DNA of 64,000 nucleotides from an uncultured Flavobacteriales bacterium (GCA_937129365.1 CAKZNB010000049.1:62001-126000); one strand, 5' to 3'. Counted from the first letter of the stretch, positions 43,901-51,596 are shown. A program made the numbers and translations. Notes: generated from the sequence alone by a model not told the origin.

Positions 43901-44982
43901 CTTACTTTAAAAAATCGATCATTACATTGAGGAGGTTCAGAAGTTGCTGAGGTTATTGCTAGTGTTTTACTTATTGTATCCAATACCTTTATCGTAACAG
44001 AATCAAAATACGTCTGTCCAGAAGATGATTCTGTAACAGTAACATAATATGTAGTAGTTATTAACGGGCAAACCGAATGAGGTCCTGCTGTAGCTGGCAA
44101 ACCATTACTCCATGAATAAGAATAAGTATTACATGATACAGAACTCGATACATCTAAAGTTGCACAATCACCAAAACAAAGTGAATCGTTTGAGGAATTT
44201 ATTTGAGTGGTTAAATCACAATTTACAAAATCAAAAGTATCACGAATTACAAAATTGTATACACTATCACATATGTCAGCTATACCAACATTCATTATAA
44301 ATTCATATTCGCAATTAAATATAAATGGTGTACTCAACCATATTCTTGCAAAGCGAGAACTATCATTAACACATCCAACTTTTGTAATGTTTGTTACAGT
44401 AGGCGCATTGTATCCAATAATATTTGCAGTTGCTTGCCTTATCACTGAGTCACAATGTAGTTTTCTATCAAACTCTACTATAAACGAGAGTGAATCACAA
44501 GTAGGAGGAGCAATAGGGCTTACATCTACTGTGGGAGCTACAACTGCAGGAGCTGTTGAGTTCCAGTTCGCTATCCAGCCTGGGAATTCAAGAACTGCAT
44601 CAGATGTAAATTGAATTGTTAAACATCCTGAGTTTGCCACGATAGTAGGTGGTAAGGAAGCATTGAGATTACCAGAATATTGAAATAATCTTGGTGAGGC
44701 TGTACTAGGTCCATTATAAAATGTTATGGTGTCTAATAAGGGTTCTGTATGAAAAGAAGTAAAAGTATAATATACTGTAGCTCCCGACCCAGGACAAATT
44801 GAAAATGTATAATTTTCGTTTGCATTATATTGACCTGCAGGGAAAGTTTTGGCATCAGAATCTGTATGAATCCCGTCACATTCGGTAACGGTTGTATCTT
44901 GCATTACGAAAGTCATTTGTCCGTTTATCCAAAAGGATAGAGAAGACAGAATTGCCAATAGTAGTGATTTTCTGAAAAGCAT
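40906..44982 (-). CDS. Giant CUB/Ig-repeat surface protein with type B T9SS sorting domain
   Basis: A 1358-residue exported protein. Order: signal peptide (1-21); a CUB-like domain (about 28-140, YTFSICPGSGATVYYTF ... LTIQFTSDAVLEFPGW); two tandem copies of a unit of about 185 residues, each with CxxxSYSWSNGLP-type segments (about 155-520); and seven Ig-like repeats of about 70 residues starting GG-T/N-WSG-x-GI (about 544-1030). A further Ig/PKD region follows (QGAWDFGDGSTP). The C-terminal domain (about 1270-1358) has DIFSPNGDGMNDILFV, the gliding-motility-associated type B sorting signal. Many cysteines occur in pairs. A surface adhesin or matrix protein is likely. Confidence 0.92.
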   Translation of the reverse strand: MLFRKSLLLAILSSLSFWINGQMTFVMQDTTVTECDGIHTDSDAKTFPAGQYNANENYTFSICPGSGATVYYTFTSFHTEPLLDTITFYNGPSTASPRLFQYSGNLNASLPPTIVANSGCLTIQFTSDAVLEFPGWIANWNSTAPAVVAPTVDVSPIAPPTCDSLSFIVEFDRKLHCDSVIRQATANIIGYNAPTVTNITKVGCVNDSSRFARIWLSTPFIFNCEYEFIMNVGIADICDSVYNFVIRDTFDFVNCDLTTQINSSNDSLCFGDCATLDVSSSVSCNTYSYSWSNGLPATAGPHSVCPLITTTYYVTVTESSSGQTYFDSVTIKVLDTISKTLAITSATSEPPQCNDRFFKVRFSPSLDCNLVDSGVFTLTSPAGAFTVTNVIPLNCTNGKIDSVRLRLSPQLTQNCEYFLTFNLNFIDSCEGAISIIARDTFQVTDCPFTLNTIYNDTVCESNCTSVRAIVSGCAGYTYTWSNGLPNSAGPFNICPTGDTVFYLQVTELSTSIILYDTIDIKVIDPTINPVSPLCNYNPAINLTAATMGGTWSGPGITNATTGLFNPNTAGAGSHTITYQLNTCQDTVIIVVTDPNAGADMSLCASGIPVNLNPGSPTGGTWTGVNVNTIASTFNPISYGNYTAYYTVNGCVDSINIFVDTISFTYDTDTLCGNSPPVNIPFSPVGGNWSGTGITSAALGTFDPSIANAGSNLVNYFYRGCRDTVNMVVVSVNAGPDSNACPSQTPFNLTGTPGSGIWSGTGISSTGSFNPATNPGNWMTNLVYSFSGCTDTMLMSVIQTNVIPDTVYICPSQDSIVINAITTLTKEPNHGSWSGVGVQNRAGTDYIYPILLGNGYHTIFYDKNTCQDSVIIAIYPDTLSYRDTTVCSIQTAFMLDPANNMPGATWQGTGITNSSTGLFDPSVAGNGTHTITYRTQGNICNKTINVTVYQFVAAQITIADTFCFTNTNITIPVVPPGGIWSGTGIYDTILGVFNPRIAGPGNHQVIYTFGTGVCRTSDEKRVFVRDSILADLKTSADTICIGGSVNLIGSATGGYPNPSYSYSWAHSGSTSNTLTESPTTTTQYVFTVNDGCSDPHSDSVTVVVLSIIPNLSSSIPRCFGEIGFATFDQTQKTIYNFIWTKPSVMGDTVFGIVKDSAYLTITNSFGCSIDTFILIPGYDYLKADFSLSPDKFPKCLSSDNKTLVVTDLSTGATQGAWDFGDGSTPIPYNSANTSETHTYTQGGNFTVTLVVKNAGPCFDTLTKEVCVSEDKFFIADIFSPNGDGMNDILFVRSSEAETLEFLVFDRWGKLVFESDDVDNGWDGTYKGKPAESGVYFYSIKMTLTSGEELVEKGDVSLIR

Positions 44983-44992
44983 TTAAGTGTAA

Positions 44993-45439
44993 TTATTTTG
45001 TAATAGTAATGCTACCTGTTGTGATTTCGTTACTGAAATTACCTGCTCTATCTTTCAATTTTACTTTAAAACTTGTTGTTTCACTTGTGCCAGTACCCAA
45101 CACGAATGGTCCAGCTAATTTTATATTTAATTCACCTTCTATTTGAATAGAAGATCCCGGAGGAGATAATGGTTGCACATGGTATTCGTCAGCTTTGGGC
45201 AATCTACTATCTTTAATAAAAAGAGAATAAGAATCAGGATCTACTGTACCAATATCACCATCCCCATCTTTGTATTTTATTACCAATCTTACATTCTGAG
45301 AAAATTCTGGTGCAGAAGAAGGACTAAGACTAACGTATTCAATTTCAGGAGTATTACTATATTTTTCATCTTCTTTTTTACAACTAAAAAAGAGTATTAG
45401 AGTCAAAAATGATATGGATATTAATTTTGCTTTCATCAA
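44993..45439 (-). CDS. Unknown small lipoprotein of the seven-gene unit
   Basis: A 148-residue lipoprotein with lipobox LFFSC (Cys20). The remainder is one predicted beta-sandwich: SPSSAPEFSQNVRLVIKYKDGDGDIGT, then GSSIQIEGELNIKLAG and a final SITITK. The DGDGDIG stretch could bind calcium, which is inference. Similar small lipoproteins are common in Bacteroidota without known function. Its ATG is adjacent to the stop of the cytochrome-like lipoprotein gene and it precedes the giant surface protein by 10 bases. Confidence 0.75.
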   Translation of the reverse strand: MMKAKLISISFLTLILFFSCKKEDEKYSNTPEIEYVSLSPSSAPEFSQNVRLVIKYKDGDGDIGTVDPDSYSLFIKDSRLPKADEYHVQPLSPPGSSIQIEGELNIKLAGPFVLGTGTSETTSFKVKLKDRAGNFSNEITTGSITITK

Positions 45440-46396
45440 TTAGGTTGTAAATAGTGTAAATAAATAAATTGTAGGTCTTGAACTCCCATCACTAGGATTT
45501 TCTGCTGGAGATGTGTGGTTTGCATCTTGCACATACACTCTTATAAAAAGTAGTGTGTTTGGTGGATAAACACTCGCATCAAAATCATATTTATGTGTAA
45601 ATGTAGTTGGAGATCCTGAGAAATCATTTGCAGTAAATCCACTAGATACTGACATACTTGCAGCAGTAATAGTATCAAATTCAAACATTGCAGAATCAAC
45701 TTTTATCTGATTTACAGTCATACTTGTAGCAGCTGTTGCATCATCATCAATAGAAAACCACAAATCAATATTTGATCTAGGAATTAATATAGGAAGTATT
45801 CCTGCACCAGGAGCTCTACTATAAGGTGATGAAGTAGCATTATTTGCATAAGCATTAAATCCTGTAACTACTGGATTAGGATTTCCAATTGTAGGAGCAT
45901 TTCCATACATATCCTTAGCTCCAGCATTAATCCAATCTTTTACAGCTTTTATATGCTTACTTTTGTTTGCTGCCCATTCGCTACCTGAAACTGCTGGCAT
46001 TATACCAGATGTGTTAGGCAAAGCAACTAATAACCTTTCATGTAATAATGATAAAGCAGCATCTCCAGGTTTTACTCTATAAGTAAAATCTCCTGCGGGG
46101 TTATTTGTAAGTACGTTATGATAAACATTATTATTGTAAGAACTTGTAATTGTTCTGAAATCAGGCTCAAAAGCACCATCATGACACCCAGAATTTGCAC
46201 AAGTTGGTTTGAATATTGTTGCATGCAGATAACCAAAGTTTGAAGTTGGTAAAGATGCTAAAACTGGTTCATCATAAAGTTTAGGTGTAGAATATCCGTT
46301 ATAAGGATTTTCGATTTCGTTTTTTTTACAACCCTGAATAGAAATTGATAAAATCACTAATGATATGATGAATATAGAGGTTTTTTTATAAGCCAT
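45440..46396 (-). CDS. Lipoprotein with CX4CH cytochrome-c-like motif
   Basis: A 318-residue lipoprotein (lipobox SIQGC, Cys23). Residues about 55-160 look like a c-type cytochrome domain of the planctomycete PSCyt type: KPTCANSGCHDG gives C66, C71 and H72 (CX4CH instead of CXXCH). Downstream are RVKPGDAALSLLHERL, a possible distal methionine in IMP (M133) and VKDWINAGAKD. The C-terminal half is beta-rich. Whether haem is attached is open, because CX4CH is a rare variant. It sits between the DUF1501-like and small lipoprotein genes. Confidence 0.75.
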   Translation of the reverse strand: MAYKKTSIFIISLVILSISIQGCKKNEIENPYNGYSTPKLYDEPVLASLPTSNFGYLHATIFKPTCANSGCHDGAFEPDFRTITSSYNNNVYHNVLTNNPAGDFTYRVKPGDAALSLLHERLLVALPNTSGIMPAVSGSEWAANKSKHIKAVKDWINAGAKDMYGNAPTIGNPNPVVTGFNAYANNATSSPYSRAPGAGILPILIPRSNIDLWFSIDDDATAATSMTVNQIKVDSAMFEFDTITAASMSVSSGFTANDFSGSPTTFTHKYDFDASVYPPNTLLFIRVYVQDANHTSPAENPSDGSSRPTIYLFTLFTT

Positions 46397-46400
46397 AATC

Positions 46401-47765
46401 TTATATTTTTCTAATTAATGATTGACTTTGACCATGTAAAAATCCAGAAGATAACATTTCACTTTCAACTCCTAAAATATGCCCTACAGTAATTGCTGCA
46501 TCAGTATTTAAAGGAGAAGTTGAAGTGATAGGTCCTGTCGCTTGATCAGGTTCATTGGTAATAGTTTTACCAGCCATCATGGTAAATACTCTTCTTGTAT
46601 TTGCATCGGAGTGGTCAAATGCTCTAAAGTTATTCTCAGTATCAAGAATTGGATTTGGATTTAAATTTCTTCCGCAATCAGGTGTGGCAATAAAAATAGT
46701 TTCACCAGCCATATCAGGAATTTGATTTTGAATATAATTCCACATATATCCCATTGCATGATCGGCTGCATGAATTGCTCTTAGGTATCCAGTAAAGTTT
46801 GAGTGACAAACATCTGGGCCATCAATTTTAATAACAGTAATTGCAGGTTTGAATTCTTTCATTACCTCAAGTGCGTATCCAACAGTGGCTGCATCATTAC
46901 CTCCTTGTGGAGGTCTTATTACTGTACCTGCAGCTTTTTTCTGGAACATAGTTTTCATAAAATTCTTAATCTGTTGCTTTTCAGCTTCAGTGTTTCCAAC
47001 TACATCAAGCACATTGTTACTAGTTAAACTAGCATATGAATTATCTAAAAAGTATTTCATCTTATACATAGGAGAAAGTTCATTCTGAGGATGATAAACT
47101 TTAGCATTTTTAAGAAACTGATCACCTTGACTACCAAAAGTTACATTCGGGATAAACATATTTGCTCCATATTTTGCTCCATAATCTTCATGAGCACTAT
47201 GGTTATATAAAGGAACTGAATTACGTAAAGAATTCCCGATAAACCAGGCATCAGTAGCTTTGTAGCCTCCATGTTTTCTTAAAAATTCAAATACTGTTGG
47301 CGTATTTGGTCTTTCTAATAGGGGTTGAGCCAAATTTGTATTTCCTTGAAGAAGTGCTATCGAACCACCATAATGACCAGCAGCAATTGCATTCACTTCT
47401 TTAAATAATACACCTTGAGATTGCATAGGTGTTGATAGAATTGGCGTAATTGGTGTATTTCCACTTGTACCAGTTCCGTATACAACTTTTGATGTTGGAG
47501 CAGCTCCAGTTAGCATGTTTGGCATTATATTTCCTGTAACATTCAATGCAGGAATAGGATTCCAAGTATGCTGACTTTGAGATAAGTATAACTGGTCAAC
47601 GGTTTCTTGATTTCTAATACCTCCAGCATACATAACAAGTACTACATGCGGAGCAATTTGTGTTCCCGAAGGAGCAAATAATCTTCCACTTGGTAAAATA
47701 TAGGGTGCAATCATTGCTCCTGCAGAAGTCAATGTTGCTTTTTTTATAAATTCTCTTCTTTTCAT
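46401..47765 (-). CDS. Tat-exported DUF1501/alkaline-phosphatase-superfamily-like protein
   Basis: A 454-residue protein with a clear Tat signal at its start, MKRREFIKKATLTSAGAM. The body resembles DUF1501 proteins, which belong to the alkaline-phosphatase/sulfatase superfamily: PHVVLVMYAGGIRNQETVD early on, DGPDVCHSNFTGYLRAIHAADHAMG in the middle, and ETIFIATPDCGRNLNPN and FDHSDANTRRVF near the end. The D/H residues in these stretches are candidate metal ligands. A classic nucleophile Ser/Thr-Cys site is not obvious, so it may be non-catalytic. Tat export fits with a tatA gene in the same window. It lies mid-unit with gaps of 25 and 4 bases. Confidence 0.75.
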   Translation of the reverse strand: MKRREFIKKATLTSAGAMIAPYILPSGRLFAPSGTQIAPHVVLVMYAGGIRNQETVDQLYLSQSQHTWNPIPALNVTGNIMPNMLTGAAPTSKVVYGTGTSGNTPITPILSTPMQSQGVLFKEVNAIAAGHYGGSIALLQGNTNLAQPLLERPNTPTVFEFLRKHGGYKATDAWFIGNSLRNSVPLYNHSAHEDYGAKYGANMFIPNVTFGSQGDQFLKNAKVYHPQNELSPMYKMKYFLDNSYASLTSNNVLDVVGNTEAEKQQIKNFMKTMFQKKAAGTVIRPPQGGNDAATVGYALEVMKEFKPAITVIKIDGPDVCHSNFTGYLRAIHAADHAMGYMWNYIQNQIPDMAGETIFIATPDCGRNLNPNPILDTENNFRAFDHSDANTRRVFTMMAGKTITNEPDQATGPITSTSPLNTDAAITVGHILGVESEMLSSGFLHGQSQSLIRKI

Positions 47766-47790
47766 GATAAAAGTGTGTTACAGTGGTAGA

Positions 47791-48294
47791 TTAATAAAAT
47801 AAATATTCGTTTGATAAAGCAAATGAGAAAAATACTATTTCCGCACTTCTTAGCGGATCATTTGTAATTTCATTTCTAAAATATTGTTTTTCTCCTTCAG
47901 TTGGTCTTCTAATCAAAAATCTTTCGTAAGTGTCTTTTACAAATTTATCAATGTCTGCTCTCATGTCAGTATTTGTAGGTATTTGAGGAAGAGGGGAGGT
48001 GCTATTCATAAAATTTGAGATAATAACTTCTCTTGCTAGTTCTTTGTCACCTATTGATGTAATACATTGCCCTGCTCGATATATGTCTCCTGCAGATAAA
48101 GCTTGCTGAAATAAATTGGTGTACACAACAGCAATCCATTGGCTTTCTGTTTTTTCTTTCAATTTAGAGGATGCAGAAGGGTATAGTTTTACTTGATTTA
48201 CTTCAAATACTTTATCATCTATAGTTTCTTTTTTGCAATTAGAAACACCAATTACAAAAAGAAAAATTAATGGATAGGAATATATTTTTTTCAT
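47791..48294 (-). CDS. Lipoprotein with DUF4214-like C-terminus
   Basis: A 167-residue lipoprotein (lipobox IGVSNC, Cys20). After a helical region the C-terminus reads FVKDTYERFLIRRPTEGEKQYF ... SNEYLFY. The same pattern (R-x-P-x-x-x-E, then S-x-EY at the end) closes the neighbouring 302-residue lipoprotein, so the two are probably distant paralogues. The Y-x-x-x-L-x-R-x-P motif recalls DUF1549/DUF4214 helical modules. No function is known. It lies 11 bases after the first gene of the unit. Confidence 0.7.
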   Translation of the reverse strand: MKKIYSYPLIFLFVIGVSNCKKETIDDKVFEVNQVKLYPSASSKLKEKTESQWIAVVYTNLFQQALSAGDIYRAGQCITSIGDKELAREVIISNFMNSTSPLPQIPTNTDMRADIDKFVKDTYERFLIRRPTEGEKQYFRNEITNDPLRSAEIVFFSFALSNEYLFY

Positions 48295-48305
48295 TTTATT
48301 TAAGA

Positions 48306-49214
48306 TTAAAAGTTGGCATATTCATCCGATTTCATTACTTCACGGATTATATAAGGTAGGTCTGAATTTATTTGGAAATGATTGCTATAATGGAATATTT
48401 CAGAAGAATTAGGAAACCTACTCAAATAAGATCTGTAGACCCAAGTAACCATACCATCATTAAATTCAGTTGAATTTGCAGCTATTGTAGAAAAATCATA
48501 CTTACTTGCTCCGGGTTGTGCAAATAAAATATCTGCCTGATCAGCATCAACCATGTTATATGAAGCAGTAAACTCATCTGTTGTAGGAAATCTATAAAAC
48601 ATATTATCAAATACAGCATTGATGTAATTGAAAGAATTCATATTTATAATATCATAAATTCCATTATAACACATTCTTCTACACATTTCATTGAAAGTTA
48701 TACTTCCATTTTTCAGTGCCGTATCGGAAGTTAAAATGTCTTTGTAAATATCTCCTTGTTGTTTTCTCCAAAAATAGCTTAACATATTTCCGGAAATACT
48801 ATCATTGTATGCTTGAGTATATTCAATCCCCATCCTTTGAGAAATTTCAAAGTCAGGAACACCCTCTATAAATCTAGCTTTTTGAAGTCCATATATATTG
48901 GAGTAAAATAGTTGTTTAAAATTATCCCCATTTGATTGAGTGGTAGTATCGGTCTGTAATGATTGGATTACATTTTCTCTGGTTGAAAAATTCAAATTGT
49001 TACTTTCCAATAGAATTACTAGTGAATCCATCTCGGTATCCAAAGGTTCACGGCCTGTCAAATCAATAAAAATTCTGTTAATGTAATTTTTTACTTTTAT
49101 AGTTGGAACTCCATAATAGTTTGGGGCACTATTATCTGAGATTATTTTTTCCTCTTTCTTACAAGAAGAAAAAATTAAGCTACTAGTAATCAGTAGGTAG
49201 AGAAGGTTTTTCAT
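48306..49214 (-). CDS. DUF1549-like lipoprotein, first gene of the seven-gene unit
   Basis: A 302-residue lipoprotein (lipobox IFSSC, Cys18). Residues about 37-65 (TIKVKNYINRIFIDLTGREPLDTEMD) resemble the start of DUF1549 domains (I-D-R-x-x-x-D-L-x-G-R-x-P), which pair with cytochrome and DUF1501 proteins in planctomycetes. The C-terminus (WVYRSYLSRFPNSSEIFHYS ... SDEYANF) repeats the R-x-P-x-x-x-E pattern. It is helical throughout. No promoter element is certain in the 125-base gap before it; RNase G ends the other side on the same strand. Confidence 0.7.
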   Translation of the reverse strand: MKNLLYLLITSSLIFSSCKKEEKIISDNSAPNYYGVPTIKVKNYINRIFIDLTGREPLDTEMDSLVILLESNNLNFSTRENVIQSLQTDTTTQSNGDNFKQLFYSNIYGLQKARFIEGVPDFEISQRMGIEYTQAYNDSISGNMLSYFWRKQQGDIYKDILTSDTALKNGSITFNEMCRRMCYNGIYDIINMNSFNYINAVFDNMFYRFPTTDEFTASYNMVDADQADILFAQPGASKYDFSTIAANSTEFNDGMVTWVYRSYLSRFPNSSEIFHYSNHFQINSDLPYIIREVMKSDEYANF

Positions 49215-49339
49215 AAAAACGTATTGTTTGTTTTATACACTTACAAGATAATAACAAGTAGGAAACTATGTTATGCATCTGTTAATACTTTTTAACAATA
49301 CGAGGTTATTAACGGAAAAGTTGCGTAAAAAAGGGTTTA

Positions 49340-50872
49340 TTAAACTAACTCCTCTCTTTTTTTATTTAATAGCTTGAAATACAAAAGATGTTTTGAAGTT
49401 CTTCCTTCAATTTTAATCCATTTTTTGTAAGTAAAAAACCATTTGATCTGCCTAGAAATTAGTCCTTTTTTGAAATAAGCTTCAATAAAAGGATGAACTT
49501 GTAGTATAAGCCCTTTAGATTTGTCAGCAGTTTTTATTGCATTTTTTATCTGGTCAGTAATTAAAATTGCCGCTTGTACTTCACCAGTTCCATGGCATGT
49601 AGGACATTTCTCTGTGGTTTCAATTACTTGGGTTGGTCTTAATCTTTGTCTAGTTATTTCAACAACACCAAATTTACTTGGAGGAATAAGGTTGTGTTTT
49701 GCACGATCAACACTCATTTTTTCTTTCAAAAACTTATAGAGTTTTTGGTTATTCTCTTTGTCGTACATATCAATGAAATCAACAGCTATGATTCCACCCA
49801 TATCTCTTAATTTCAACACTCGAGCTACTTCTTCAGCGGCATCAAGATTTACTTGCAACGCATTAGCTTCAGAATCATTCTCTTTTCCTTTTCTGTTCCC
49901 ACTATTCACATCAATTACATGCATAGCTTCGGCATGATCAATAATTAAATATCCACCATTTTGCATATCAACTTTACGTCCAAAACTTGCTTTGATTTGT
50001 TTGTGTATTCCATAATGTTGAAATATATCTACTTTACCCTTATGTAGTTTTACAATTTTTGCTCTATCCGGAGCAATTTTACCAATATATTCCTTCAATT
50101 GAACAAACATAATCTCGTCATCTACAACAATACTATTGAAGTTTTCATTCAATAGATCCCTAACAATTGCTGATGCACGATTTAACTCGCCTAATATTTT
50201 TTTAGGGGGCTTTACATCCTTTATTTTTGCATAAATTGATGCCCACTTTTCTGATAATTCCTGTAAATCTTGATTTAATTCAGCTACTTTTCTTTTTTGA
50301 GCAACTGTTCTTATAATTACACCAAAATTCTTAGGTCTTATACTTTCAATTAATCTTTTTAGTCTAGCTTTTTCCTCTGCATCTTCAATTTTTTGAGAAA
50401 CAGATATTTTATTTGAAAATGGGATAAGCACCAAGTATCTACCTGGCAAAGTAATTTCAGTAGTAATTTTAGGGCCTTTAGATGAAATTGGCTCCTTTGT
50501 AACTTGAACTAATAGTTTCTGGTTAGCAGAAATAAAATCTTTAATTTTACCATATTTATCAATTTCCTTTTCGATAGGGAAATCAAAGTTTGGTGTTCCA
50601 TTTAAGGCAATTTTAGTTGCTTTTTCAAAAGATTTATAGCCTGCACCTAAATCTGAATAATGAAGAAAACCATCTTTTTCATATCCTACGTTTACAAACG
50701 CAGAGTTAAGCCCAGGATTTGTCCTTTTGACTTTTCCTAAAAATATATCACCAGCAGCAAATGTTTTGTCCTCTTCTTTAGATTCAGTATGAATCTCGAT
50801 AAGTTTCTTATCCTTGAGAAGGGCTATAACATCTTCGTCTGGTTTAGATGAAATGATTAAATCTAAACTCAC
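49340..50872 (-). CDS. rng: Ribonuclease E/G family protein
   Basis: A 510-residue RNase G-type endonuclease. It has an N-terminal S1 domain (about residues 35-120), the catalytic DNase-I-like region with the metal-binding aspartates (IIAVDFIDMYDKENN near 365), HVIDVNSGNR earlier, and the zinc-link cysteines CPTCHGTG (about 423-430). It cuts single-stranded RNA near 5' monophosphate ends in rRNA maturation and mRNA decay. It lacks the long RNase E scaffold. A perfect 11-bp hairpin lies 29 bases before the ATG and may be a self-regulation site. Confidence 0.95.
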   Translation of the reverse strand: MSLDLIISSKPDEDVIALLKDKKLIEIHTESKEEDKTFAAGDIFLGKVKRTNPGLNSAFVNVGYEKDGFLHYSDLGAGYKSFEKATKIALNGTPNFDFPIEKEIDKYGKIKDFISANQKLLVQVTKEPISSKGPKITTEITLPGRYLVLIPFSNKISVSQKIEDAEEKARLKRLIESIRPKNFGVIIRTVAQKRKVAELNQDLQELSEKWASIYAKIKDVKPPKKILGELNRASAIVRDLLNENFNSIVVDDEIMFVQLKEYIGKIAPDRAKIVKLHKGKVDIFQHYGIHKQIKASFGRKVDMQNGGYLIIDHAEAMHVIDVNSGNRKGKENDSEANALQVNLDAAEEVARVLKLRDMGGIIAVDFIDMYDKENNQKLYKFLKEKMSVDRAKHNLIPPSKFGVVEITRQRLRPTQVIETTEKCPTCHGTGEVQAAILITDQIKNAIKTADKSKGLILQVHPFIEAYFKKGLISRQIKWFFTYKKWIKIEGRTSKHLLYFKLLNKKREELV

Positions 50873-50900
50873 TTAAAGTTGATTAAGAATATGTGGATTA

Positions 50901-50925
50901 TGAAAATCTTACTATAAGATTTTCA
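50901..50925 (-). promoter_or_regulatory. Leader hairpin before RNase G
   Basis: TGAAAATCTTA/TAAGATTTTCA forms an 11-bp perfect stem around a three-base loop. There is no T-run long enough for termination. It lies in the probable leader of rng, where RNase E/G mRNAs of other bacteria have self-cleavage structures. That role is inference. Confidence 0.4.
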
Positions 50926-50941
50926 GTTAAAAATGTCATTA

Positions 50942-50984
50942 AACACAAAAAACAAGACGCGTTTATCTTGTTTAATTTTGTGTT
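50942..50984 (-). terminator. Terminator hairpin after the 30-residue basic protein gene
   Basis: AAACAAGA/TCTTGTTT nested inside AACACAAAA/TTTTGTGTT forms a long, mainly paired stem. On the minus strand TCTTGTTTTTTGTG gives a T-rich end. It lies 22 bases after the small gene and separates it from rng. Confidence 0.7.
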
Positions 50985-51006
50985 CAATAAGTTGATTTAA
51001 AGAAGA

Positions 51007-51099
51007 TTACTTCTTTTTCTTGTGACGATTTTTCCTCAATCTTTTCTTTCTCTTGTGAGTCGCCATCTTATGTCTTTTTCTCTTCTTACCGCTTGGCAT
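51007..51099 (-). CDS. AURKAIP1/COX24-domain (mS38-like) 30-residue basic protein
   Basis: Too short for the ORF track. The ATG at 51099 opens a 30-codon frame ending in TAA, giving MPSGKKRKRHKMATHKRKKR followed by LRKNRHKKKK. Of its 30 residues about 18 are Lys or Arg. This is the short AURKAIP1/COX24-domain protein widely annotated in Bacteroidota, whose motif resembles mitochondrial ribosomal protein mS38. A ribosomal role is likely by that resemblance but not shown here. It sits between HU/TPR genes and rng, and a hairpin terminator follows. Confidence 0.88.
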   Translation of the reverse strand: MPSGKKRKRHKMATHKRKKRLRKNRHKKKK

Positions 51100-51105
51100 A
51101 ATCTT

Positions 51106-51573
51106 TTAATTTTGGTTAATTATATTAATTCGTTCTTGTATTTCAATTTCTAGTTCGGAGTTATTATTTAGGGCATTTGCCTGCATTAGTGTCTCCAAAG
51201 CTTTCTGTCTGTTTTCATTAAAAAAATAAGCGTCAGACAAGTATATTAATCCGCTTACTTTCTCTTCATCTTTGGTCAAACTCACAAATTTTTTAAACCG
51301 ACTTACGGCCTTTTTATATTGTTGAGATTGCATGGATAATTTACCCATTTCCCAAATTACATCAATATTGTTAGAATCTTTTTTAAGTAGTCCTCTCAAC
51401 ATCGTTATTCCTTGCATTGGTTGCTCTCCTTTTTCAATTATTTGTAGTGCTTTTTTTAGCTCTACATCATCTTGATTGATGGAGGGTGTCCTTGAAAGGA
51501 ACTGCAAAGATACTAAAATAATAAGAGCTCCTGCTAAAATTATTATAAATATTTTATTAAAGGAGCTCTCCAT
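51106..51573 (-). CDS. Membrane-anchored TPR protein
   Basis: A 155-residue protein with one N-terminal membrane helix (about residues 8-25) and two to three TPR units in the rest: IEKGEQPMQGITMLRGLLKKD, VIWEMGKLSMQSQQYKKAVSRFKKFV and GLIYLSDAYFFNENRQKALETLMQA. TPR repeats mediate protein contacts. It lies 23 bases after HU and 6 bases before the small basic protein gene, so the three may share a transcript. The partner is unknown. Confidence 0.85.
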   Translation of the reverse strand: MESSFNKIFIIILAGALIILVSLQFLSRTPSINQDDVELKKALQIIEKGEQPMQGITMLRGLLKKDSNNIDVIWEMGKLSMQSQQYKKAVSRFKKFVSLTKDEEKVSGLIYLSDAYFFNENRQKALETLMQANALNNNSELEIEIQERINIINQN

Positions 51574-51596
51574 ACTTGTAATGATTAAGAAAATGG

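Noticed and set aside
40917-44614. Several plus-strand ORFs inside the giant surface-protein gene
   Set aside because: Short, no conserved motifs, antisense to a strongly supported coding frame.
39892-49214. Polysaccharide utilisation locus
   Set aside because: No SusC/SusD pair or glycoside hydrolase is present in the unit.
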